Of a stretch of DNA of 64,000 bases, positions 40,101 to 50,730 are shown one piece after another (positions within the stretch are counted from its first letter, which is position 1; each line of letters starts with the position of its first letter). The stretch is from Mansonella perstans. Taxonomy: Eukaryota; Nematoda; Chromadorea; Rhabditida; Onchocercidae. The notes below the pieces were generated by a model. The model was not told the DNA's origin. It was given only the letters and a program-made list of their open reading frames with translations, and ran no database searches. The DNA lies in NCBI GenBank assembly GCA_037074765.1, contig JBAMDO010000066.1, positions 186,001 to 250,000 on the forward strand, given 5' to 3'. Both the position numbers and the translations under genes were made by a program.

Positions 40101-40689
40101 GCTGTCCTGATTTGTTTGTGAAAAGTTGTCGTTGATTTTTAAACCTAGATCAAGACTCGAATTTTAGTCCGGTATTTAGCCCGATTCATTTTTTTATGAA
40201 TCGAGTAAACAACACAACTGGTTGCAATAAGCAAAGAAATTACGAAAATATCCGAAAATAAACATGTTTCAATTTCATCAGCCATCTTTAAATTCTAAAA
40301 TTTTCTTGAAAACTGGATATTATCGATCAGAATTTGGAACCTGTTTTCATACTTCAGATTATCCTTTTGTTTTGTTTGCTAAAATTTAAAAAGGCACAAC
40401 CGTAGTATGCTATCTCTCTTCACCTCATTTACCGCACAAATCGTTTTTTGGAGTAAAAAGAAGAGTTGGAAATATAACTGGTATAACTGACCAACTAGTT
40501 GTTAAAGTTTTCGGTTCGATGAAGTTATTTTGTTTCAGATATATACATGCGCGGTTGGAATGTGTCTTAGCGCGATATGAATATTTCACAACATTGGATT
40601 TCCTTGTAATATCTGATGATGTTCGAATGCATTTAACCAATGTCCATCAGCAACATTTAAGTATTGAATTTGGTTGTTCATTCGTATGA
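31190..40689 (+). CDS. Large four-module nematode protein of unknown function, at least 23 exons
   Basis: I do not recognise this protein. Exons: 31190-31433, 31745-31843, 32415-32522, 32721-32842, 33026-33206, 33633-33798, 33952-34070, 34316-34411, 34585-34712, 34903-35092, 35217-35436, 35572-35681, 36021-36128, 36282-36409, 36620-36815, 37208-37339, 37580-37687, 37905-38038, 38157-38349, 38707-38850, 39185-39341, 39448-39680, 40539-40689. All phases fit; at least 1154 residues. The N-terminal ~115 residues are charged, Arg- and Ser-rich. Four homologous modules follow, separated by acidic Asp/Glu-rich linkers (exons 33952-34070 and 35572-35681). The C-terminal region has CASCGVDF, LEHVERFW and VRMHLTNVHQQH, a possible metal-binding cluster. 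No signal peptide or membrane segment is visible, so a nuclear or cytoplasmic scaffold role is possible. The initiating exon is missing. The exon at 35572 could start at 35527, and an extra small exon may exist near 32213-32278. Confidence 0.88.
32415..33798 (+). repeat. Repeat module 1 of the four-module protein (four-exon cassette)
   Basis: Exons of 108, 122, 181 and 166 nt. Exon 1 has PVFRAKFINTIADVPLAIL, exon 2 FSFIVD and DGL, exon 3 the motif HPHTVPPNSVRKVIW, exon 4 RYALISYNI. Introns fall after codon phases 2, 1 and 2, as in the other modules. The TIADVPL segment and the DGL ending are shared positions. Confidence 0.9.
34316..35436 (+). repeat. Repeat module 2 of the four-module protein
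   Basis: Exons of 96, 128, 190 and 220 nt with the same phases. Landmarks: PVFMQKFVGTLADAPLELL, LSFLIDT, DNLG, QWNAKDGRRMSVRKFYY, HPHCIPNNSIRKVIW, RYSLVSYYI. The fourth exon continues with IPHGNS, which is found again in module 4, so modules 2 and 4 are the closest pair in the tail. Confidence 0.9.
36021..37339 (+). repeat. Repeat module 3 of the four-module protein
   Basis: Exons of 108, 128, 196 and 132 nt with the same phases. Landmarks: YVNAITDLPLALL, MSFIVDT, WDGLG, AWNTSRGNRVTLSKYCY, HPYSVPPSTVRKVVW, RYMLVTYKI. It is the most divergent in its first exon, where the PVF start is replaced by IPFNY. Confidence 0.9.
37580..38850 (+). repeat. Repeat module 4 of the four-module protein
   Basis: Exons of 108, 134, 193 and 144 nt with the same phases. 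Landmarks: PVFLKQFINNVNDLPLDTL, MTFLIDT, DNLG, QWNTTHGRRMTLRKFYF, HPNSIPDGMVRKIIW, RYALISYDI and IPHGNS. The fourth exon runs into a Lys/Arg-rich stretch (AERKREKMKRL) before the C-terminal region. Confidence 0.9.
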
Positions 40690-41826
40690 GAAATAAAGTT
40701 TTTATTAAAAAATCGGGTGCTAAGAAATAAAAAAAATTTTTTATATTTGATAAGGACGATGGATATTGTGAATTAGTGACTCTGACTTACTTTTTTTTTT
40801 TTTTTTTTTTTTTGAAATCCAAAACCAAAGGTAAAATTCGATGAAAAGATTCGATTTTTAAAGTTATGTTTTAGATCATTTTCTTTCCAATTTAAATCGT
40901 TTTCGTATAATTCATGCGAGTGGTAACTTTTTCATCGCATTTACTCTTGAAATTATATTTGTTTCACTGCGGAAAGAAATTGAATCTATCTTCCAGTTGA
41001 TTTTATTGCACAGGCAGTTTATTTGCCGCTTATCAACATTTATTTGGTCTGACCGTCTGTTTGTAAAACATATTAGATGATGTAATTGTTCTAATTAGTT
41101 ATTGTTTTTTTTTTTTAAAGAGAGAAAAAAAGAGCAGTTTCTGAAACAGTTATCAAAAATTATTCTTATTTTCCCTTTTTAAAAACTACTTTTTTATTTA
41201 TAATGAATGCATTGAGCGATGTAATTAGGCTTAAATGTAATCTCTATAATTTGTATAAAATATATCGATTGGCCGTCCAAAATTATTTATAAGACAAGCA
41301 AAGAGTTAATTTAGTTTCCGTACTCAAGTACATGTTTTTTGTGACATAGAAGAAGATAAAATGTACTTGCTATCATTAAGATGAAAATTTTTTTACTTTT
41401 TTTTTTGTACCTTAATGTATTTATAATAAAGAAATTGTGTTGAAATTGAATAGAAATTGTGTATTTTTGATGAAAATAAATAATTTGCTATTTTTCAATT
41501 CTTCTATGATTACAGATTAATTGCAATTATTTTTAATCATTTTCGTACTTTGAATATTTTTCGTCAGTGCTATTGTTATCATGCGGCTATTACATACAAA
41601 TAGGAGCTTTTTAATCGTCTTTGATCATAAGCTCATCGCATAGATCATTCAGTCTTATGATTTTTATGAAGTGGTTGTTGTTTGAAGTCAAAATGATGCA
41701 AGATTGGTTGCTTGGAGAAATTTGTACCTTCGAAGTGATGCTATATAAATCCTTCTAAGTCATTGTGGTACTTCATTCGTATACGTCTTGTACTAATGAT
41801 TCTTCAGTGCTTTTTGGCTTATATTA
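40690..41826. other. Intergenic region between the repeat-protein gene and prx-14
   Basis: Holds the 3' UTR of the repeat-protein gene (signal at 40692) and the upstream region of prx-14. T-tracts occur at about 40791-40813 and 41105-41118. No supported exon. Confidence 0.5.
40692..40697 (+). terminator. Polyadenylation signal AATAAA after the repeat-protein gene
   Basis: AATAAA begins three bases after the TGA stop at 40687-40689. This would be a very short 3' UTR; a second AATAAA lies near 41423. Confidence 0.5.
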
Positions 41827-44185
41827 ATGACCGATGACCAGAAACACAAAACTTCTGACAAAAAGGATGCAAATTCGATGCAAGATGAGGTGGGATCTGT
41901 TGAAATGGCTCGACCTGAAATGGTAGATATGGCACGACGATTCATGATGATGCCAAAAATTCGACAAACACCTTTGATTCAGCAAAAACGGTTCCTACTT
42001 GAAAAAGGTTTGCGGGAAATTGAAATTAATGAAGCAATGAAAGAATCGTCATTACAGCACAATATATGGGTAAGTGTTACAAAAATTAACTTTTACTGTT
42101 TTAATCCTCCAAAAATTTCTTATTTTATGTCCAATTTGTGATTTGATATGGTAATAAAAATACAGCAGTGATATAGTTCTTATATTATAAGACTATAGTA
42201 TATTTCAGAAAAAATTTTAAATTCTTCAGTTATTTTTTCCCTTTTTTGGTTGATGAAGTATTTGTTCTGGTCAATAATACGTCGCCATTGTGCCATTCGA
42301 CACAAAATAGATCTATATTGATACTGTAGCATTAGTAATAGTATTAAATAGTATATGTTATTATCAATAGCAAAATCTATTGCTTAATCATTATTTTCTT
42401 TATTAAGGTTTTCTTCATCTGATCAAAATTTGAATGTCAAATTTTTTGTTCAAATAAATATCTATGCACAAATTTTATTCATATAATCAATTAATATTAC
42501 TTATAGAATCTCAATACTGCATCGATGAGACATGTAATCACAGCTGATCCATCATATGATTTTTCAATTAGGTCATCGAGGATCAATACTTTGTTGAGGT
42601 TGGCGAAATATGCAATGATTATTACGGGTTTTTCGTATGCTAGTTGGCGTTTGCTACGTTCATACGTTTTACCACGTTTCTTCAGTATTCCGGAACCGGT
42701 TGAAAAAAGGATTTATGTGATCGAAGAAAAAGTTGTTTCCAAGCTTATTTTTTTTTTCGAATAAAGTAGATATTTTCGATTAAAGGTAGATTGTAAGTAC
42801 TTTAGATGATAAGCTTAGTAAATGACATCGTAGTAATGACGGCTTCACTTTGTGTCTAAATAGCTGCAGATAAATAATAGCAAAAAAAAAAAAAAATGGA
42901 AAGATGGAGCATTTCAACGACCCATAAACAATTTTCAAAAAATGTCGAAAAATTACAATCGAGGCAAAAGTCAAGTCGTCATTTTATGTCACTATAAATT
43001 GAAGCGGTAATACAAATAAGCCAGGCATTTTTCAAGCACTTTTAAGAAAACAATAGTGGCTTATTTATGAATGTCATCACTTAAGCAGTAGTAACTTGCT
43101 TCATCTTTTACGAATTCTCATCATATCCAAGACATATCGTTTGGATATGTATTTATTACAAAAGCGACATTTAAGTTCGTTTGATATTTTTCCATGTTAA
43201 TTTCTTTTTGAAGTATTTTGTTTTTCATAGATGAATGATTTGCAAGGAATGATGCAAGATGTTACGGCCGAGTTGCTTCTAAAATTGCAGATACTTATTG
43301 ATAAACAAAGTATCACAGATCGTGTTTCATTTCAAAGCGGTACTAGTTGTAAGCTATTGATATTCTTGAATATGTTGAATATGATTTAAGGAAAACTGAT
43401 ATCTTATTTAGGTTATTATTTATAATTTGTGTTTCAATTTTGAAAATTTAAACTTTACAATATTTTGAATTCTCATTTTATTTCAAATTCAAATTTATAA
43501 TTTTCTTTACATTTTCTTACCGCAAATTCTTTTTTTATTGCACTGTTACTTGGAGGCATTTGTTGCTTTTTACAGTATCACAATTTAATGACATAAAGAA
43601 GGGTATCGAGAACATCAGCGCAATGCTTGTCAGCAAGGAGAGACTACCACCTATTCGAACACCATCTAGAAAACGTACCGCAGTAACTTCTCGTGTGACC
43701 CTACAAACTGAGGATCGAAATGAGTAAGTGCATATAATTGAAATTATCTTTGCAACCGATAGAAAACCTAAAGAATTTGAACAAATTTTGAATTTGAATA
43801 TAAGTTGCAGCCAAGTTTTGCTATTCTTTCTGTTTGTTCTATTAATATCCCACGTTCAAATAAAAAATAAAAACTTAAAATTTTCCCACTTAAATCTGTA
43901 TTTCCCGTATATGAAATAGTTAGCATAGTCGGCGAATATGATAGGTTTTTGGCATTTTTTCTCTCTTTTTTTTGAATCTGGCTTTATATTGCTAAAAATA
44001 GGAATTTTAAGTTTCGAATTAAGAGAAAACTGGGAAATTTTTAAAGTTGTAATTTCTTCAGATCTGATAACTCTAATAACGAACGCTTAGGCGAGATATC
44101 CACACTATCAGAAGCATCAGCAGCGCAAGAAGAAAATGATAGTAGTACTGGAATGGAGAAAAATGATTTTGGCAGTGATTGCTAG
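41827..44185 (+). CDS. prx-14: Peroxisomal membrane import protein PEX14
   Basis: Docking component of peroxisomal matrix-protein import; its N-terminal domain binds the WxxxF motifs of the PEX5 receptor. Exons 41827-42069, 42507-42731, 43231-43339, 43576-43723, 44062-44185 keep phase and give 282 residues. Residues about 29-72 (RPEMVDMARRFMM, KIRQTPL, KRFLLEKGL, EIEINEAM) match the conserved Pex14 N-terminal helical domain. The second exon has the hydrophobic segment (MIITGFSYASWRLL) followed by LPRFF, as in other Pex14 proteins. The third exon (MNDLQGMMQDVTAELLLKLQ) fits the coiled-coil region. The tail is Ser/Asp/Glu-rich and ends in SDC. The protein is shorter than human PEX14 (377 residues), mainly by a shorter tail. 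A TTCTTCAG acceptor ends at 41807, a likely trans-splice site. Confidence 0.93.
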
Positions 44186-44283
44186 GTAAAATATTCGCTT
44201 CAAAATCATAGCAATCATTTTCTAGTTGTAAAAAATTTCTTCAGCACTGCACAGAGTATGGAAATGATCTTTAATTCAAATGT

Positions 44284-44289
44284 AATAAA
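44284..44289 (+). terminator. Polyadenylation signal AATAAA after prx-14
   Basis: Canonical hexamer 99 bp after the prx-14 stop codon. Confidence 0.55.
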
Positions 44290-45917
44290 TTTTTTTTTCG
44301 CTTTTACGTCACTTTCAATTCAGCTATAAAACGTTTGGATTACTGTGTTGTTTAATGATCGACGAAAATGTATTTCATATTTTCATAAAGAATTGGTGAA
44401 AATTGCTTTCAGAACAGTTTATCAATATAATTTGAAATGCTGACATTTTTTTATAAATTTGAATTCTTTGTTAAGCCAGTTTTCATATTGATATGAAAAA
44501 AAATATAAGCAACCTGAAAAAAATCGAATTCATTATTCCAAGTTAAGAATTCGTGGGAACAGATGAGAGGAAGGAGGGAACATTTTCATTTTCAAGAAAT
44601 TAGCAAAATTGGTGTTCTGAATATTCTCACGCAAGCAAGAAATATTTATTGTTTGAAATTCTCGAACAAATTTTTTGGTTGATTTATTGACATAGCAAGC
44701 ATCTATGGCAGTTTCATTCCAAATTCTATCACTTAGTAATACTTCATTTATTCGCCATTTGTAAAGTGTCATTTTTGCCAAATTCTTTGTGCCTGTAGTT
44801 TACTTTTTATTTATATATAGTGATAATTTGAGCAACTGGCGCTTCGTTCCCGTACATAATACCATTTTTCATTTATGTTTGGATCATAAATCAGTAAACT
44901 ACATTATAAGCCATCGGTGTCTGCTTTTAATCCGTAGGATATGATATCTGTAGTGGATTCTGAAATGAGTTGGGTTGCTAAAAGGCATCGTTTTAAAGCT
45001 TGGACTTGGGTTGAAAACAAATGATGTTAAAAATAAAACAAGAGTTTAGTAGAGTAATCGTTCATTAAATGCGTCAGAAGTTTTAGTCTGCCAATAAATT
45101 TTTTGTTGAAAAAAATTTCTGAGGAAAAAAACAAAAGGGAATTTCAGAAAACTTATTTTGAAGAAATTCTGTGATATGAATGAATTTAAGCACCGTCATC
45201 AACTTCAAAGATCATCTGTTATATTTGCTTGGTATTAATTACAGAAATTTGATCTTTTATCGAGTCGTCTAAATTCCGATTCTATTACAAAGCAATGCAA
45301 GAATATAATGTCATGATATAATCGAGCATCCATTGCTGTTTTTTGCAAAACCAATCACACAAATTTTTTTTTCTGAGAAAAATTATTTTTTCAAACTTTA
45401 CCATCTTGGTTTGTCTTTAAATTATTTAATTTTATCTTTCTATCATAAAAAATCAGTGAGATTCAATAATTTTATGTGACTAATAGATGATAATAAAGTG
45501 AAAAGGTAAAGAAGTAGATGATGTTAAGGTAAAACGGACGATAAGAAATAAGATGATAACATTGATTATTATCATGATCATGTGTAGCAGAAATGTTTCA
45601 CAAAAGAGAAACTTATCAGATGATGTTTATCAAATTTGAACAGATTTGTTGTCAGAAATCTACAGGTCGCTGTGTAAAACTTGGTGTATTTAATTTATCA
45701 CATTTTAAAGCGACTATTTTTCATTTAGTAAAGATTTTGTTCTATTCTATGTAATAAAAGTTTACTCTAAATCAATTTCAATTCATACCAAAAAACTAAC
45801 AAGTCATTGCTTCGATCGAAAACCGATAAAATGTCACTGTTTTTTAAAAGAAAAAATTTACTGTATCGGGATTTCATACAATAAGTTAAACTTTTTTCCA
45901 AAAAATTTCTTCTAAAG

Positions 45918-46037
45918 TCTTATTCATACACATTTTGTTTTGTTTGTTAAAATCTTATTCTTATTCATACACATACACATTTTATTCATACACATTCAGT
46001 CTTATTCATACACATTTCATTTTGTTTGTTAAAATCT
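45918..46037. repeat. Direct repeat, about 38 bp, two copies with short interspersed units
   Basis: TCTTATTCATACACATTT followed by TTTTGTTTGTTAAAATCT occurs at 45918-45955 and again at 46000-46037. Extra TTATTCATACACAT units lie between, so this is a small, irregular tandem array. Confidence 0.75.
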
Positions 46038-46520
46038 TTTCGTTTTTTTTTTTAATATTCTTCTACTTGTTCGTTTTTTTTTTTTTTTTTGTTAATCAGT
46101 CTGTTTTTTGGTTAATCGAAAAGTCAATCAGAGAACAATGATGCACAACTACTCATTTCAAATGTTATTAAAAATTTGTTGATAGAAGTATAATTTGAAG
46201 AGTTTTAAATTGATAGAAACAGAGTAAATAATTTACAAGGAAGTCATTACGTATACAATAAATGGAAGTAAATAAGGAAATGAAGTAAGTCAATATTATT
46301 CAATTAATGAAACTAATAATTTGCTCTAAGCATTGTATTATAAAATTGTATGAATTATTTTGCTTCATTTTGTTATGAAATCTATTATTCAATTAATGAA
46401 AACAAATTTTTTTCTTCAAAATTGCCATAAAAAGCGATGATAAGTTATATTTCAGTTCAGCTACATTGGTACTTATTTAATGGTTAAAAGAATGAACAAA
46501 ATTAAATGTCATCTCAATGC

Positions 46521-46653
46521 TATTCAAATTTCTGGATATATTTACATCTGGATCTATTCTACGTACAATAATTGTTTGCATACTGGTATTCAAACTTCTC
46601 GATGCATTTATACATACGTCTGGATCTATTTCTGCATACAATAAATGTTTGCA
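46521..46653. repeat. Diverged tandem duplication, about 66-bp unit
   Basis: The segment starting TATTCAAATTTCTGGAT at 46521 recurs, with substitutions, from 46587 (TATTCAAACTTCTCGAT). Both copies contain CTGGATCTATT and end in ACAATAA or ACAATAAT, then TGTTTGCA. Confidence 0.7.
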
Positions 46654-49600
46654 CAAAAGATTATTGATCAAATAATCTTTCTTGTTCGATGGCAATAGAT
46701 CTAGATGTAAACAACATAAATTGAAATAACATGAATTGACAATTTTTCTCTTTCTATTCGCTAATTAAATTCTTTGCAAAAAGGTACATCATTCTCTTCA
46801 TTATCCAGTTTTTTGCAGTTATAAATTTGAGTTTTTTAAATTTTTTTTTTCATGGTTGTCATAAAAAAAGCAAGTCAATATTACTGACGTACATAAATCA
46901 ATTAAAACATTGTTTTATTCGGCAGTTTTCATTTGTTTACTTTTGTGTAAATTTTCTTGCTTATAGTGATTGGAGTTATTTTCAAGAGAAAAGTTTTTTA
47001 TTGCATAATTATCTCAAATTTGCAAACTTTTTGATCAATTATTTCTTTTTTAAATTCAAATGACGTGAAGAGGGCAATTTTGGAAGTAAAAATTAAATTG
47101 ACTTCCTAAAATTTATATTTCCAGTGATGGCGGCAATAGAAGTTGAAAAGTGCAACAAATGAATCACAAGTCATTTTAATTTCAAATACAATTTATTGCC
47201 GTTTTCCGCACTTTCATTTACATTTTTTTCATAAGTAATCGCAACATTGAAAAAAGATAGCAGAAGATAGTATTTTAGCAAACTTTGTTCGATGGAGTAG
47301 AACGAATCGGATAAAATTGATGTGTGCAATTGTATTTTGATTATTTCTTCTGTTTTTCTTTTTTCTGCCTCGTATTTTTTCCTGGTTTCACTTCACTTGC
47401 TTGTGTTCGCTCCATCATTCCATCCTTTCCCTATTTAATCATAAATAAATTAGCATGGTAACTCTCCTAATTCAACCGATGAAAAACAATGACGGAAAAC
47501 GGTACTTCATTATGATTTCTTACAGTAAGAAAGAAAGAACTAACTATAAAATTGAAAAGTGACTTTGGCGTTTAACTATTTTTGGTGATTAGTTCTAACT
47601 TTTGTTGAAAGTTATTGCATGAATAATAATTTAGTTAGTGAAATGTGGATTTTAATCAGCAAAAATTAGCCAATTTAAATTGTTTTTTTTTTTTGTAAAT
47701 TTTTGTAAATCGTTACAAAAAAGAATGAAACATTAATCGTCATTGAGATCAATGCAATTTTTTGAATTAAAATTGCTATTCAAGGACAGCTAAATAGTTC
47801 GAGCTACTGTTGACCTAATATTGATTAAGAAAGTGATAATGGATTCACCACTAATTTGTTCATTCAGTAGCAATGTAGCAAGGTGTTATTTTCCTTTTTT
47901 AAATTTTAATTTTCGATATAATAATTTGTAAAAGAATACTTTTAATCAAAGAACTTTATTAGCTATACTGTATTATTTGTAATTTTGAAAATTCGAGTTG
48001 TTTCATGTTTTCATTTCACACCACTATAAATAATTAGCCCGCTTTAACAAATAGGTGTCCATACTAACAATGATGATGATGACGATAACCTGGCGTTTTT
48101 TGGACGATTTCCGCCGATCTAAAGATGAACTTTTTATAATTTAGTAGCAAACTACTAGCAAACTAATTGTAATGAAGAAAATTAATAACTAGTGAAGAAC
48201 GATAATTTAATTTCGTAAAATTTCTCCATTAATAGAATACTTCGACAGTTTTTGTCCCAGAATTGTACATTAGTATTAAGCGATATATTCTTCTGATCAA
48301 AAGATCATAAGATCAAGGAAAGATTTGTGATTGATTGGAATTGCTTTTTTTAGGCTGTTTTCTAATATTAAATGAATTTAAATGAAAATACAATTTGATT
48401 TAGTCAATTATGAGAGAAGTAATTGAATGAGTGATTTTTTAAAATCCTCTACCACTGTCGCTGTCGTAATTTCATCCTCCAAAACCTTCATTAGGATTTG
48501 AAGCGAGATAAGAAAAAACTATACCAGATGTGATACAAAAAATTAGAGAAAGCATTTCATTAAAACAGTAAAGAAGGAAAAGAGCGAATAATCCAGTATT
48601 AAAAAACTTTGGAAGTAGTGAAAATCAATGACAAGGAAGAAGACAAATATCTGATATATTTCAAACGGTAATCGCGCTTATGGGAAACTGTTGTGCCAGT
48701 TTCAGAATCAACCTTGGATTCTCAATTTGCAGACTGGAATCAATGTTCAATATGCTCGATCAATGAACTTCTTAATTATTACAGCTAAAGAACAGGTGGA
48801 AATAGAAGATATGAAGTGTACTTCATTATCTGCCACTATTAAGCAGCTGGAAAGTATGAAAGCCCTTATGAACATATAAATTAGCACAATGAAAGCGCTT
48901 TTAAATACAAATAAATTAAGTCCGGTCAAAATGTTAAAAATGACAGCTGCAATCACTAATATCGAAAACCAACAAGAAATTTAGGAGGCAATGTGAAACG
49001 GGTAAAAGTAGTGATGAAACTCATTTTTGGACTTCTTAAATTTCAGATTTCAAGAAAAAGTAATCCAGTTGCATTGGGATGATCTGATAGATAAGAAGTA
49101 CCTCATATTTTATTCGAAATAGGAAAAAGAAGGATGATGTGGAAAATGACATTTCATCATGCGAATTAAGTAAGAGTTAGAATTGAACAATAAATTTTTG
49201 ATATATCGATTTACGATAGAAGTTTGCTGTTGCTCTTAAACTTTTTTTCTAAGTTTGAACAATGAAATTAAGCTATCGATGAAAAAATTACTACCAATTA
49301 ATAAGAAGTTGAAAATGGAAAAAAGATAATTAGTTATTTTTGATGTAACTAAAAAATCAGAATACATTTAAGAAAAAAAGCAATTCTTAGCAACTATACG
49401 ACTTTATTTTAATCAACTGTATCATTTTACTCAATTAAGTTGAATTTGGATTTGCTATCACTATTATTTTAAACCTCAACTGTATTTTCTCTTAAACATT
49501 CCTTATCCAGGAGTATGAGAGCAAGTATAAGTAATAATTAATAAAATATTGGCTACTAATCTTTTTCCTTAGCAACCTAATTCGGCTTTTTATTTATAGC

Positions 49601-50730
49601 GGAAACTATAAGGTCCGAAAATAATGAATTTTATTAATTTACAAACAAACTTTGATCGAAAATTTTAAAGTGTTGGTTAACATATCAATTGAAAAATGAA
49701 CAGCCTTTGTTGTGAAGTCTTTGTGTTGCCTAACACTCACGTAATGTGTTTGAGGTTTATTGATGACGACAGTAATTTTCTTAACAAATACAGAGAATAC
49801 TAGGAAAAGGGAATTTTGCACATTAAATTGGAGGTTCAATTAAAAATGAAATTAAAGCTGGAATTCGGAAAACTGTTAAACGCCGAAGCTTGTGAAAAAC
49901 TAAAGTTTGATGGGAAAGGAAAAACATTTGGTGTATTGGGCTTAAGATAAGGTTCACATATAAGATTATGCAAGAAAAATTTACATATAGTTTACTCATA
50001 TGTAAATGGGTGGGTAACGTTCTCACCATTGAATTTAAAATTCACACAACTGGTTAGCGGATAAATGGCTCACCGCTTCAGGTATAAAGAAGAATTTTGT
50101 GTAAAATCTTTCTCAGCAACCATTAGTGGTAAGAAATGTGTAATATAATTATTTAATTGCTTACCATTGTGAGAAAGTAATTCGAGAAGAATTTGTTCAT
50201 TGCAGTTTGTTTAGTGAAATTCATTCTTTGGAAGAATTTGTTCTATCTTTTGGCATCAATTTCCACCAAAGATTAATTTCATCAGTTAAACACTTTGTTC
50301 AATATTACCGTATCCTTACTTTTAAACATATTCGAAATCAATTTTATATAATTAAAAATTTCTTTGTAAACATTAACAATTGACATTTCAACCAGACAGA
50401 ATTGGAAATAGTGAACAAAGTTGAGTAATTAAGTGCTTACTTAATGAGCCAACCGATTAATTAAAAAATCAATCATCTTACTGCTACTTATATAATTTTC
50501 TCGCCTTATTCTATGCAATAGTTGGTAATCGTTCTGACTGGGAGTGTAAAATAGAATAAAGATCGGTTACAACCATCGGAAAGGCTATCAGTTTGTTCGC
50601 CATAAAGGGAAGGAAGTTTCAAAGTACTTTGGTTAAACTTAGGTCGTAAAAAAAAATGTTATTTGATTGCTTTCACATTTTTCGTAAATCATCAAGAAAA
50701 ATCGATTCTGTACTTTCTTTCAGATTCGTA

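Larger units (their letters stand above)
44186..50730. other. 6.5-kb gene-poor interval
   Basis: No gene can be supported. It holds the prx-14 3' end (AATAAA at 44284-44289), short direct repeats near 45.9 and 46.5 kb, and AT-rich sequence. A stretch at about 48670-48880 (+) reads as an open, coding-like segment rich in Gln, Glu, Met and Leu and ending at a stop, but no splice partners or homologous motif were found; it may be an old element remnant. Confidence 0.45.

Noticed and set aside
45935..46141. 68-residue ORF with repeated TYTFYSYTF pattern
   Set aside because: It is a translation of the short direct repeat and T-tracts at 45918-46095.
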